NCBI GenBank assembly: GCA_017503945.1
Contig: JAFVSB010000061.1
Location: forward strand, 1-30,392
DNA: 30,392 bases
Source: Clostridia bacterium
Lineage (GTDB): Bacteria; Bacillota; Clostridia; UMGS1810
Direction: 5' to 3'
Below the pieces are notes generated by a model, which was not told the origin of the DNA, did not search any database, and saw nothing but the letters and a program-made list of their open reading frames with translations. The position numbers and the translations under genes are program-made. The stretch's first letter is position 1. Each line of letters opens with the position of its first letter. Positions 22,483-30,392 of the stretch are shown here, piece after piece.

Positions 22483-24153
22483 ATGAAAAAACGAAATGTC
22501 ATTATAACACTTGTTATAATTTTATCACTTGCTTGCATGCTGCCCTCGCTTGCCATGCGCATACGCTTTGAAAAATCTCACAACGGCTATGTAGCGGCGC
22601 TTGTGCTCAGAGATGATATGACCGACGATAATCTGAGCATATACAAAGCAAATGGCATACACACTCTGCTTGCAGATGAATCAGAGCTCGGCTTTGATGC
22701 CCAAAGGATTGCAAAGTGCAGACAAATGGGTTTTGACATTGCCCTGAGAGCAAAAGTGGGCGATGAAAAAAGCCAAAGCTATGCCGCAGAGCTTGACGCA
22801 ATAATAAAGCAAAACGATGTGAAATATCTTGTCATAAAGCAAAACAAAAAAGAACGCGCTTTTTCGGCACCGCTTGAAGAAGTGATAGCTGCAAACTCAC
22901 TGACTGTTGTAGTATCAGAAAACATGAGTCAGCTTTCAAATGAAAAGCCCAAAGGCTATGAAGACTATGTGGCAGCTTCAGGCGGCAAAGTGATGCGCTG
23001 CTACGAAACTCTCAAAAACCCCCTGCGCACTCTGAGTGCCGATTCCGGCACGCAAAATGCGGGCGAGCTTTTGTATCACCACATGATAAATTCTGCCCGT
23101 GACCGCAACACCGAATTTATTGCCATAAATCAGATAGACGATGGCTCAGGCAATGTAGATGATGCAATTAAAGATACCTCATATGCAGCGGTAAAATTTG
23201 GCGAGTGGATGCAAAATCTGGGCTATGAAGAAGGCAAAGAAGTGACTCTTACAGGCTATGAGCCTCACAGGCGCACAGCCTCTGCAGGCGGAGCATCACT
23301 TGGAGTGATGATGGCACTTTTGTGTGTGCTCATCACGCTCAAAAAGCGAAGTGCAATCCTTGAATACACCGCCACTATTGCATCACTTGGCGCATTTGGC
23401 ATATCGTTTATTATGCCCGATGCCGTCATCATGCTCTACCCCACACTCTTTGCTCCCGTGGCGGCTTGCTTTGCTTTTAGTGTGAGCATTGAAGCATGCC
23501 ACAAAGCCAAAGAAAATAACGGAATCGTTGTGACCGCATTGTGCACATTTGGCGCAGCAGTGGCTGCTCTTGCGCTTGGTGCTTTAGGGCTCGGCGCACT
23601 TTTATCGGGTGCCGATTACTACCTCAACGATGCAATCTTCAGAGGAGTTAAGCTCACCTTGATGCTCCCTGTGGCATATGCACTGGTTGCAATGTGGATA
23701 TATGAAGATTGCCGCTTTGATTTGCGCACTGCCATCGGCAAAATAAAGCTGTGGCATGTGCTTGCAGCTCTGGCTGCGATAGCGGTTGCGGCAGTGTATG
23801 TGATGCGCAGCGGCAACGCCAAGATCTCGCCGCTTGAAAATCAGATGCGCAATTTCATTGCCGAGATTTCGGGCGCAAGACCCCGCACCAAAGAATTTCT
23901 CATTGGCTGGCCCATGCTTGCTGCGGCAGTAGTGTGTATAAAATGCAAAGCGCCCAAGCTTTTGCGAGCTCTTGCCTGTGTGGGAAGCTCTGTTGTGTTT
24001 GCCTCGGTGACCAACACCTTCTGCCATGTGTTTACCGATTTTGCCACATCATCTCTTCGCACACTAAACGGCATCGCGTTTGCACTACCAATCCTGATTG
24101 CAGTGCTGGCAATAGGTGCCTTTATTGCCAAAAAGCAAAACTCTGAAATATAA
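22483..24153 (+). CDS. DUF5693-family multi-pass membrane protein
   Basis: A 556-residue membrane protein. One helix at about residues 6-26 is followed by an extracytoplasmic domain of some 245 residues that has an alpha/beta look (YKANGIHTLLADESELGF, MGFDIALRAKV, KYLVIKQNK, SLTVVVSEN, DRNTEFIAINQI), then about nine hydrophobic segments from 275 to 550, with a loop holding the motif GARPRTKEFLIGWPML that I recall as typical of DUF5693. Its function is not known to me. DUF5693 genes are commonly next to csaB in Clostridia, as here on the other side of the polysaccharide cluster, so a role in making, exporting or anchoring the pyruvylated polymer is the most reasonable inference. AGAGG precedes the ATG; the gene follows the flippase gene by 4 nt. 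Confidence 0.78.
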   Translation: MKKRNVIITLVIILSLACMLPSLAMRIRFEKSHNGYVAALVLRDDMTDDNLSIYKANGIHTLLADESELGFDAQRIAKCRQMGFDIALRAKVGDEKSQSYAAELDAIIKQNDVKYLVIKQNKKERAFSAPLEEVIAANSLTVVVSENMSQLSNEKPKGYEDYVAASGGKVMRCYETLKNPLRTLSADSGTQNAGELLYHHMINSARDRNTEFIAINQIDDGSGNVDDAIKDTSYAAVKFGEWMQNLGYEEGKEVTLTGYEPHRRTASAGGASLGVMMALLCVLITLKKRSAILEYTATIASLGAFGISFIMPDAVIMLYPTLFAPVAACFAFSVSIEACHKAKENNGIVVTALCTFGAAVAALALGALGLGALLSGADYYLNDAIFRGVKLTLMLPVAYALVAMWIYEDCRFDLRTAIGKIKLWHVLAALAAIAVAAVYVMRSGNAKISPLENQMRNFIAEISGARPRTKEFLIGWPMLAAAVVCIKCKAPKLLRALACVGSSVVFASVTNTFCHVFTDFATSSLRTLNGIAFALPILIAVLAIGAFIAKKQNSEI

Positions 24154-24157
24154 ACTA

Positions 24158-24186
24158 TTGCAAAATCTGACATTTTGTGGTATAGT
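24158..24186 (+). promoter_or_regulatory. Sigma-A-type promoter of the symporter gene
   Basis: TTGCAA (24158-24163), 17 bp, TATAGT (24181-24186) with TGG before the -10 box, 36 bp ahead of the ATG at 24223. It begins right after the DUF5693 stop codon; no terminator was seen between, so readthrough is also possible. Confidence 0.6.
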
Positions 24187-24222
24187 ATTGTGGTATATTT
24201 TAAATCGAAAGGATATGAATTT

Positions 24223-25746
24223 ATGAATTACGAAGTACTCGCCTTTGTGCTCTATTTTGTAGCAATGCTCTCTGTAGGCATCTATTTCTTCATCAAGAGC
24301 AAAAACAAAGCAGGCGAAAAAGAATATTTCCTGGGCGGCAGGTCAATGGGACCATGGGTTACTGCCATGAGTGCTCAGGCATCGGACATGAGCGCATGGC
24401 TGCTCATGGGTCTTCCGGGCAGCATCATCGCTTTTGGCCTCGGTCAGGCTTGGATAGGCATTGGTCTTGCAATAGGCACAATCCTCAACTGGATTATCGT
24501 TGCCAAAAGGCTGCGCAAATTCTCCAAAGCATCGGGCGATGCCATCACCATGCCCCAATATCTTACCAACCGTTTTCTTGCAAAGAGCTCAGCTCTCAAA
24601 ATCATATGTGCAATCGTGTTCCTTGTGAGCTTCACAATATATGTTGCATCGGCTTTCTCGGCAGGTGCCAAGGTGTTTGTGCAGCTCTTCCCTGCCCTTG
24701 ACCCCACAGTTGCAATGATTATCTTTGCGGCAATCATCCTTGTATACACTTTCCTTGGCGGCTACAAGGCAGTGTGCTGGACAGACTTCTTCCAGGGTCT
24801 ATTGATGCTTGTGGCACTGCTCGCTGTGCCGATTATGATTGCAGCTTCGGGCAATATGCAAAGTGAACTTCTTTCCAAAACAATTGAAGGCGCTGACGGC
24901 ACAAGCTACAACTTCATCACAAGCTTTTTTGCAGCTGATTGGAAAGAGATTGTGTCGGGTCTTGCATGGGGTCTTGGATATTTCGGCATGCCCCACATCA
25001 TCGTAAGATTTATGGCTATCGAAAAACCCAGCATGATCAAAAAATCCACCATTGTTGCATCGGTGTGGATTGTAATAGCACTTGCGGCAACCATCGTGCT
25101 TGCATACTTTGGCAGAATGTTTGTGCTCTCTGACGGCACTTCTTTTGCAGAGGGTCTGCTTTCATCAGGCAGTCAGGAAATGATATTTGTGCTGCTTGCG
25201 CGTAAGCTCTTTGTGCCCTTCGTTGCAGGCATACTTCTTGCGGCAATCATTGCAGCTTCAATGTCTACTGCCGATTCTCAGCTGCTTGTGGCTTCTTCAT
25301 CATTCACAAGTGACATCTACAAACCCCTCATCAGAAAATCCGCTTCTGAAAAAGAGCTTTTGTGGGTAGGCAGAATTGTGGTTGTGATTGTGTCGGTTGT
25401 GGCATTCTTCATTGCAAGCAGCAAAGGCGAAGGTGCAGCAGCTATCATGAACCTTGTGTCAAATGCATGGGCACTGTTTGGTGCAGCATTTGGACCTGTA
25501 ATTCTCCTTTCACTTTTCTGGAAGAGATTTACATATAAAGGCGCAATCGCAGGTATTGTGGCCGGTGCAATTGTAGACATAGTGTGGTTTATATATCTCA
25601 CAGCCTCCACAGGCATATATGAGTTGCTCCCGGGCTTTGTGGCAGCATTTGTGGCAGCCATTGTTGTAACCCTCATCGACAAAAAGCCATCGGCCGAGGT
25701 TGAAGCAATATTTGAAACTGCTACCAACCCCCAAATTGATGACTAA
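24223..25746 (+). CDS. putP: Sodium/solute symporter, PutP-type
   Basis: A 507-residue protein of the sodium:solute symporter family (SSS) with about 13 transmembrane segments. The signature FLGGRSMGPWVTAMSAQASDMSAWLLMGLPG (helices 1-2), 'YGxG/YxASAFSAGAKVF', GGYKAVCWTDFFQGLLM and ILLAAIIAASMSTADSQLLVASSSFTSDIYK (helix 8 with the Ser/Thr residues that bind sodium) match sodium/proline symporters closely. Proline is the best guess for the substrate, but related family members carry pantothenate or other solutes, so it should be held loosely. ATG at 24223 is chosen because hydrophobic helix 1 follows at once; the frame upstream overlaps the promoter. Single-gene unit with promoter and terminator. 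Confidence 0.88.
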   Translation: MNYEVLAFVLYFVAMLSVGIYFFIKSKNKAGEKEYFLGGRSMGPWVTAMSAQASDMSAWLLMGLPGSIIAFGLGQAWIGIGLAIGTILNWIIVAKRLRKFSKASGDAITMPQYLTNRFLAKSSALKIICAIVFLVSFTIYVASAFSAGAKVFVQLFPALDPTVAMIIFAAIILVYTFLGGYKAVCWTDFFQGLLMLVALLAVPIMIAASGNMQSELLSKTIEGADGTSYNFITSFFAADWKEIVSGLAWGLGYFGMPHIIVRFMAIEKPSMIKKSTIVASVWIVIALAATIVLAYFGRMFVLSDGTSFAEGLLSSGSQEMIFVLLARKLFVPFVAGILLAAIIAASMSTADSQLLVASSSFTSDIYKPLIRKSASEKELLWVGRIVVVIVSVVAFFIASSKGEGAAAIMNLVSNAWALFGAAFGPVILLSLFWKRFTYKGAIAGIVAGAIVDIVWFIYLTASTGIYELLPGFVAAFVAAIVVTLIDKKPSAEVEAIFETATNPQIDD

Positions 25747-25763
25747 TAACCAAAGCATAAAAA

Positions 25764-25798
25764 ACCGCTGTGAATGAATTATCACAGCGGTATTTTTT
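25764..25798. terminator. Intrinsic terminator, shared by putP and rsmG
   Basis: ACCGCTGTGA (25764-25773) pairs perfectly with TCACAGCGGT (25782-25791), loop of 8, followed by ATTTTTTT on the plus strand. On the minus strand the stem is followed by TTTTATG, so it can also end the leftward rsmG transcript, whose stop codon lies in the T run. Confidence 0.85.
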
Positions 25799-26502
25799 TA
25801 TATTAAAGGCTCTTTGGCAGGTTTTGGCGCATTTCGCGGAAATCTTGGCGGTGTGGGGCTCACCTTCTTGATGACCACAAGATTGTGGTCATAGTCGGTG
25901 CCATCTATTGCATAGCTGTGCACCTTTTCCACCTTGCCGCCGCAAAGCTCTATTGCCTTTGCAGCTGCTTTTAGTTCTTCCTCGGCTTTGGGGCCTTTCA
26001 TGCTCACAAAATATCCCCCAACCTTCACAAACGGCAGGCAAAGCTCCGAAAGTGTGGCAAGATTGGCAACAGCCCTTGACACACACACATCATATTTTTC
26101 CCTATGAGCTTTATTTTTGCCAAGCTCTTCGGCACGCGAGTGAATAGTGGTCACCTCACTAAGACCAAGCTCTGCTATAACTTCATTTAAAAAATTGATT
26201 CTCTTGTTTAGTGAATCCATCAAGGTGACCTTGAGAGTGGGGTTATATATCTTTAGTGGAAGTCCGGGGAATCCTGCCCCCGTGCCAACATCAATCACCG
26301 ATGCACCGTCTGAAATTTTGTCGCAGCTAAAGGCACTTATGCAATCCACAAAGTGCTTGAGAGCTGCCTCACGCTCCTCGGTAATGGCGGTGAGATTGAT
26401 TTTTTCATTCCACTCAATCAGCATTTTATAGTATGTGTCAAACTGGCAAGCAACGCTTTCGCTTGCTCCGTGAAATGTCATTATGTCAGTTATAATGCTC
26501 AT
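25798..26502 (-). CDS. rsmG: 16S rRNA (guanine-527-N7)-methyltransferase RsmG
   Basis: A 234-residue SAM-dependent methyltransferase of the GidB/RsmG family. Visible are the N-terminal NLTAITEEREAALKHFVDCI motif, the SAM loop ASVIDVGTGAGFPGLPLKIYNP, DSLNKRINFLNEV, and SRAVANLATLSELCLPFVKVGG, and the C-terminal KxxxTPxxFPRNAPKPAKEPL tail common to the family. It methylates G527 in the 530 loop of 16S rRNA. AGGAG lies 6 nt before the ATG and mnmG ends 9 nt upstream, the conserved mnmG-rsmG order of most Firmicutes. Confidence 0.95.
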   Translation of the reverse strand: MSIITDIMTFHGASESVACQFDTYYKMLIEWNEKINLTAITEEREAALKHFVDCISAFSCDKISDGASVIDVGTGAGFPGLPLKIYNPTLKVTLMDSLNKRINFLNEVIAELGLSEVTTIHSRAEELGKNKAHREKYDVCVSRAVANLATLSELCLPFVKVGGYFVSMKGPKAEEELKAAAKAIELCGGKVEKVHSYAIDGTDYDHNLVVIKKVSPTPPRFPRNAPKPAKEPLI

Positions 26503-26511
26503 AGCGTTCTC

Positions 26512-28386
26512 CTATTTGTTAATTTGAAGATATATCAAAAGCACATTCATATCCGCAGGTGACACGCCCGAAATTCGGCTTGCCTGCCCCACAGAGCGAG
26601 GGCGGATTTTAGAAAGCTTCTGGCGGGCTTCTATGCGAAGTCCCTCTATTTTGTCATAGTCGATATCATCGGGGATGAGTCTGGCTTCAAGCTTGCGGTA
26701 TTTTTCCACCTGCTCAAGCTGCTTTTTGATGTAGCCGTCATATTTAATCTGAATATACACCTGCTCGCGCACATCAGCCGGAAGCTCGGGGCGCTCGGGG
26801 TCTAGCTCAGATAGGATTTCATAGTTAAGCTCAGGGCGTCTTACAAGCTCGCCAAGCTTCACGCCTGTGGTGATGGGTGTAGAGCTAAAGCGTGCAAGTA
26901 AATCATTGGCAGTGGCGCTTGGTGCCACTGTCTTTTTTTCTACTCTGGCAATTTCTGCTTCTACCATGGCTTTTTTTGCAAGGAATTTTTCGTAGCGTTC
27001 GTCTGATATCAGTCCAAGTTCTCTGCCCTTTGGTGTGAGCCTGAGGTCGGCATTATCCTGCCTGAGAATGAGGCGGTATTCACTTCGCGAGGTCATCATG
27101 CGATACGGCTCGCCTGTGCCCTTTACGGTGAGATCATCGATGAGCGTGCCAATGTAGCTCTCGCTTCGGTCAAGCACAAAAGACTCCCTGCCCTGAATTT
27201 TGAGTGCGGCATTTATACCTGCCACAAGCCCCTGAGCTGCGGCCTCTTCGTAGCCGGAGCTGCCGTTGAACTGCCCCGCGCCATAAAGGCCGGGGTATTT
27301 TTTGAATTCGAGCGTGCCATAAAGCTCCGTTGCATCACAGCAATCATATTCGATGGCATAAGCTGTGCGCATCATTTTGGCATTTTCAAGACCAGGTATG
27401 GAATGAATCATCCTGTGCTGCACATCTTCGGGCAGGCTTGTTGAAAAACCCTGAATATACATCTCGTCGGTGCCCATGCCGCATGGCTCCACAAAGAGCT
27501 GATGGCGCGGTTTGTCAGCAAAACGAACCACCTTATCTTCAATAGACGGGCAATATCTTGGACCCACGCCCTCTATCATGCCGCTATACAGCGGTGAGCG
27601 ATGGAGGTTTTCTTTGATGATATTGTGGGTTTCTTCGGTGGTGTAGGTAAGCCAGCATTTGACCTTGTTCTCCCCCACCTCGGTTGTTTCAAAAGAGAAC
27701 GGCACAATTTCCTCGTCGCCCTCCTGAGGCTCCATTTTAGAAAAATCAACACTATTTTTGTTGATGCGCGCCGGTGTGCCTGTTTTAAAGCGCATAAGCT
27801 CAATGCCTGCATCTTTGAGGCATTGCGACAATCCATTCGCAGGAAAAACACCGTCGGGGCCGCTTTCAAAGCTCACATCGCCCACAATGACCTTGCCCTT
27901 GAGAAAGGTGCCTGTGGCGATGATGGCGCTTTTTACACTGTAGCGTGCGCCAAGATTGGTGAGCACCGAGGTGACGCGTTTGTTTTCATCAAAGCCTATT
28001 TCAATAACCTCTGCCTGCTTTATGTCAAGATTGGGCTGGCGCTCAAGAGTGTGTTTCATCACCTCTGAGTATTTGCGCCTGTCTGATTGCACACGCAATG
28101 AATATACCGCAGGACCCTTGCCGCGATTGAGCATGCGCGACTGGATAAAGGTCTTGTCGGCAACCTTGCCCATCTCGCCGCCGAGGGCATCTATCTCACG
28201 CACAAGGTGACCCTTGGCAGTGCCGCCAATGCAGGGATTACACGCCATGTTGGCAACCGTGTCCATATTGATGACAAACATGATGGTCTTTGCACCGAGC
28301 CTGGCGCCTGCAAGCGCGGCTTCGCAGCCTGCGTGTCCGCCGCCGATTACGGCTATGTCATATTCTCCTGCATGATATTCGTGCAT
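26512..28386 (-). CDS. mnmG: tRNA uridine-5-carboxymethylaminomethyl modification enzyme MnmG
   Basis: A 624-residue FAD-dependent enzyme (GidA/MnmG), full family length. N-terminal FAD site [23 protein letters not shown], then [36 protein letters not shown], the cysteine-containing [12 protein letters not shown], and [17 protein letters not shown]; the C-terminal helical part ends [17 protein letters not shown] and binds MnmE and tRNA. With MnmE it modifies the wobble uridine of several tRNAs; mnmE is not in the window. The start at 28386 has AAAGGAAG at good spacing and matches the family start; a longer frame to 28434 would run into the hairpin at 28414-28488. Confidence 0.96.
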   Translation of the reverse strand: MHEYHAGEYDIAVIGGGHAGCEAALAGARLGAKTIMFVINMDTVANMACNPCIGGTAKGHLVREIDALGGEMGKVADKTFIQSRMLNRGKGPAVYSLRVQSDRRKYSEVMKHTLERQPNLDIKQAEVIEIGFDENKRVTSVLTNLGARYSVKSAIIATGTFLKGKVIVGDVSFESGPDGVFPANGLSQCLKDAGIELMRFKTGTPARINKNSVDFSKMEPQEGDEEIVPFSFETTEVGENKVKCWLTYTTEETHNIIKENLHRSPLYSGMIEGVGPRYCPSIEDKVVRFADKPRHQLFVEPCGMGTDEMYIQGFSTSLPEDVQHRMIHSIPGLENAKMMRTAYAIEYDCCDATELYGTLEFKKYPGLYGAGQFNGSSGYEEAAAQGLVAGINAALKIQGRESFVLDRSESYIGTLIDDLTVKGTGEPYRMMTSRSEYRLILRQDNADLRLTPKGRELGLISDERYEKFLAKKAMVEAEIARVEKKTVAPSATANDLLARFSSTPITTGVKLGELVRRPELNYEILSELDPERPELPADVREQVYIQIKYDGYIKKQLEQVEKYRKLEARLIPDDIDYDKIEGLRIEARQKLSKIRPRSVGQASRISGVSPADMNVLLIYLQINK

Positions 28387-28413
28387 ATGTATCTTCCTTT
28401 CAAATCTTTTGCG

Positions 28414-28488
28414 GCAAGCATAGACTCTCTCCAAAAGCTGGGCTTCGCCTTACGGCTGCAGAGGCTTTTTGCGAGAGTCTATGCTTGC
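28414..28488. other. Long GC-rich hairpin between radical SAM gene and mnmG
   Basis: A perfect 16-bp stem (GCAAGCATAGACTCTC at 28414-28429 with GAGAGTCTATGCTTGC at 28473-28488) encloses 43 bases that can fold further (CAAAAGC with GCTTTTTG, and GCC-TTAC-GGC). On the plus strand it is followed by T5, so it has terminator form for rightward transcription, although no rightward gene precedes it. In the minus-strand transcript it lies between the radical SAM stop and the mnmG ribosome binding site and is followed by CGCAAAAG, not a U run. Confidence 0.7.
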
Positions 28489-28491
28489 TTT

Positions 28492-29382
28492 TTAAATTCC
28501 CGTGTTGTCAAACGGCGGCACAAAGCTCTCGCTTGCGGCTTCGCCGTCTTGAATGTAGGCATTTTCTATGCCAAGCTCTATGCAGTAATCCACAAATCTG
28601 TCATATTCGCTTCGCTTCACCTTGCGGTTAAGCTCGCTATATTGTTCAAAATGTTGCATGGGTGTGTATTGACTCATGAGGCTATACACAATGCCATTGC
28701 CATAGGTTTCATAAAGATATTTCACAATTCTCTTGGCTTCATACACTCCCTCTGGCATAAGCATGTGCCTCACTATCACGCCCTTTTGCATGATGCCATT
28801 GGCGTCATATGTGCAATCGGGGCGCTGGCGCACCATTTCGGCAATGGCGCTCTTTGCCGCCTCGCTATAGTCAGGTGCATTAGAATATCGCTTTGAGGGT
28901 GCACTTGTCCAATATTTAAAATCGGGCAAGTATATGTCGATGAGACCGTCGAGCATGGCAAGGCTCTCTACCCTTTCATAACCGCTTGTGTTGTACACAA
29001 ATGGCAGAGTGAGTCCACGCGCTTTTGCAAGCTCTATGGCATTTATAATCTGAGGTATGTAATGAGTGGGCGTCACAAGATTTATATTATGAGCACCTTG
29101 AGAAGCAAGCTCAAAAAAGATGTCGGCAAGCCTTGGCACGCTCACCGCCTTGCCGCTTTTTCCCAGTGCAATGGTGCGATTCTGACAGTAGATACACCCA
29201 AGAGTACAACCTGAGAAAAACACCGCCCCCGAGCCATTGGTGCCCGAGATACACGGTTCTTCCCAATGATGAAGCGCGGCCCTTGCCAAAGTGAGCTCAC
29301 TTGTGCGGCCGCAATAGCCTGTGGTGCCGTGTGCGCGGTCAGCTCCGCACATTCGCGGACACAATCTGCAATCAGACATCAT
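28492..29382 (-). CDS. PflX-like radical SAM protein (COG1313)
   Basis: A 296-residue radical SAM enzyme. The cluster motif is C-x3-C-x2-C in FFSGCTLGCIYCQN (Cys59, 63, 66). Before it is an N-terminal cysteine region, CRLCPRMCG...GYCG (Cys5, 8, 12, 24), which is typical of the PflX group and could hold a second metal site. Downstream are TPTHYIPQIINAIELA and PFVYNTSGYE, also typical of the group. The reaction and substrate of PflX-like proteins are not established; they resemble pyruvate formate-lyase activating enzymes but no glycyl radical enzyme gene is in the window. The ATG overlaps the stop of the mntP gene (ATGA), so the two are translationally linked. A GC-rich hairpin follows the stop. 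Confidence 0.85.
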   Translation of the reverse strand: MMSDCRLCPRMCGADRAHGTTGYCGRTSELTLARAALHHWEEPCISGTNGSGAVFFSGCTLGCIYCQNRTIALGKSGKAVSVPRLADIFFELASQGAHNINLVTPTHYIPQIINAIELAKARGLTLPFVYNTSGYERVESLAMLDGLIDIYLPDFKYWTSAPSKRYSNAPDYSEAAKSAIAEMVRQRPDCTYDANGIMQKGVIVRHMLMPEGVYEAKRIVKYLYETYGNGIVYSLMSQYTPMQHFEQYSELNRKVKRSEYDRFVDYCIELGIENAYIQDGEAASESFVPPFDNTGI

Positions 29383-29951
29383 ATTAACCCCACACCTTCA
29401 AACAAAATTTTAAAGCCCAAAAGCACAAGGATTATTCCGCCTGCCACTTCCGCCTTTTGCTTGTAGCGGTTGCCAAAGCGATTGCCAATGACCACCCCTG
29501 CAAACGATATCACAAAGGTAACTACGCCTATTATAGTGATGTTTTTATATATGTTGGTGTCTTTGTAAAACGAAAATGTTATGCCCACTGCAAGTGCATC
29601 AATGCTGGTGGCTATGGCAAGCACAAAAAGTTCTCTTATATTGAGTCTGCCCATGATGTCACACGCCGAGCCGGTTTCAGATTCAAAGGCTTCGCGCACC
29701 ATCTTGGCACCTATATACACAAGCAGTATAAACGCCACCCAGTGATCAACGCCTGTGATGCAGCTTTCAAAGGTTTTGCCAAGCCAAAAGCCCGCAAAGG
29801 GCATGATGGCCTGAAAGCCTCCAAAGAAAAGCGCTATGATAAAGCAGTGAAGATAATTTATTTTTTTCATGCACAAGCCCTTGCACACCGACACGGCAAA
29901 AGCGTCCATTGCAAGACCAACACCAAAAAGTACAATTTCTGTAAAGGTCAT
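29379..29951 (-). CDS. mntP: MntP-type manganese efflux pump
   Basis: A 190-residue membrane protein with six hydrophobic helices in two similar halves. The conserved aspartates sit in GLAMDAFAVSVCKG (half one) and ATSIDALAVGITF (half two), the hallmark of MntP (formerly DUF204/YebN), which exports Mn(II). AAGGAG lies 6 nt before the ATG. In many bacteria mntP is controlled by a yybP-ykoY manganese riboswitch, but here only 24 nt separate it from the preceding gene and no such RNA is present; expression must come from an upstream promoter. Overlaps the radical SAM gene by 4 nt. Confidence 0.92.
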   Translation of the reverse strand: MTFTEIVLFGVGLAMDAFAVSVCKGLCMKKINYLHCFIIALFFGGFQAIMPFAGFWLGKTFESCITGVDHWVAFILLVYIGAKMVREAFESETGSACDIMGRLNIRELFVLAIATSIDALAVGITFSFYKDTNIYKNITIIGVVTFVISFAGVVIGNRFGNRYKQKAEVAGGIILVLLGFKILFEGVGLI

Positions 29952-29975
29952 GATTCGCTCCTTGAAAATTTGTTA

Positions 29976-30392
29976 TCAAAAAAAGGTAGCAATTTCCTGC
30001 TCGGGCACGGTGGATTTTTCCACCGACAGCACATGGAGCACAGGGCCCTCTTTGCGATAAAGCTCATGATATTCAATGGCTATACGCGCGGTCATGATGA
30101 CCCAGTCGCGGTTGGCAAGTGCGGCTGGAGCAGGCACATCAACGCACACAAGACCTTTAAATTCCAAATCGTCGATACAGCAGGTCATCACATGACGGCC
30201 GCAAATGGCAACGCCGCTTTTCATATTTTTGCCAATGCCGACTATGCCCTTAAAGCGCACCGTTTTTCCGTCATATTTGCGAATGTCTGCAGCAAAATCA
30301 CGAAACCACAGTGCATAGTCGCGATCACCAATTTCAATGATGGGAGCATCTATGTCAAACGGCAATGGGTCCTCTTGTTCATCATATTCCAA
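29976..30392 (-). CDS. YcgQ/TIGR03943-like protein, 5' end outside window
   Basis: The leftward frame runs to the last base of the window, so the N-terminus is probably missing (a TTG at the edge is more likely an internal codon than the start). About 138 residues are visible. They show DGKTVRFKGIVGIGKN, AICGRHVMTCCIDDLEFKGLVC, DWVIMTARIAIEYHELY and GPVLHVLSVEKS, a series that fits the C-terminal soluble domain of the YcgQ/DUF1980 (TIGR03943) family, with its conserved R-x-x-x-x-C-C-x-x-D pattern. These proteins usually accompany a YcgR-type permease; their transport role is not settled. It ends 24 nt before mntP in the same direction, so the two may be co-transcribed. The family call is from memory of the motif pattern and is moderate. 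Confidence 0.6.
   Translation of the reverse strand: MEYDEQEDPLPFDIDAPIIEIGDRDYALWFRDFAADIRKYDGKTVRFKGIVGIGKNMKSGVAICGRHVMTCCIDDLEFKGLVCVDVPAPAALANRDWVIMTARIAIEYHELYRKEGPVLHVLSVEKSTVPEQEIATFF

Noticed and set aside
28387..28434. Longer mnmG start at 28434
   Set aside because: The extra 16 residues are unlike the family, the frame would begin inside the hairpin at 28414-28488, and a good ribosome binding site serves the ATG at 28386.
29952..29975. Possible yybP-ykoY manganese riboswitch ahead of mntP
   Set aside because: Only 24 bases separate mntP from the preceding gene, too few for the riboswitch, and none of its conserved loops is present.

Overview
The window is chromosomal DNA from an endospore-forming member of the Clostridia (Firmicutes). 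The evidence is a set of sporulation genes (yabP, yabQ, both dipicolinate synthase subunits, SpoVB-type flippases), the DivIC/RqcP/S1-protein neighbourhood known from Bacillus and Clostridia, strong AGGAGG-type ribosome binding sites, AT-rich intergenic DNA and consensus sigma-A promoters. The genus cannot be told from the sequence. No rRNA, tRNA, CRISPR array, phage gene or transposase gene was found.

Layout. 1-2275: three leftward genes for exported or membrane-anchored proteins of unknown function (the last one cut by the window edge), driven by a good promoter. 2292-3311: a rightward gene for a secreted protein with a copper-amine-oxidase-type N-terminal domain and a CAP domain, with its own promoter and a terminator shared with the opposite strand. 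3324-6858: the leftward flippase-rqcP-yabP-yabQ-divIC-yabR block, a shortened form of the B. subtilis yabM-yabR region. 6955-9919: a second SpoVB-like flippase (rightward) converging on dpaA-dpaB (leftward), with a sigma-K-like promoter before dpaA. 9932-12657: a NagB-like sugar-phosphate isomerase plus PIG-L deacetylase operon, divergent from an AraC-type regulator. 12660-13187: a flavodoxin-domain protein.

13228-24153 is mainly an envelope polysaccharide locus. Leftward from one promoter: hexapeptide acyltransferase, MurJ-type flippase, acyltransferase-glycosyltransferase fusion, a 278-bp highly palindromic element, glycosyltransferase-CsaB fusion, and an rRNA uracil methyltransferase gene overlapping the fusion. 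Rightward from the same intergenic region: a second MurJ-type flippase and a DUF5693 membrane protein. CsaB adds pyruvyl ketals to secondary cell wall polysaccharide, which usually serves to anchor SLH-domain proteins, so this locus probably builds, exports and decorates such a polymer.

24158-25791 holds a sodium/solute symporter gene (putP type) with promoter and terminator. 25798-30392 is a leftward housekeeping run: rsmG, mnmG, a PflX-like radical SAM protein, an MntP-type manganese exporter and the C-terminal part of a YcgQ/TIGR03943-like protein cut by the window edge.

The points most worth a second look are the three-way-junction palindrome at 16836-17113, the two domain fusions beside it, the NagB-like protein that has lost a catalytic aspartate, a hairpin that buries the yabP ribosome binding site, and the long hairpin before mnmG.
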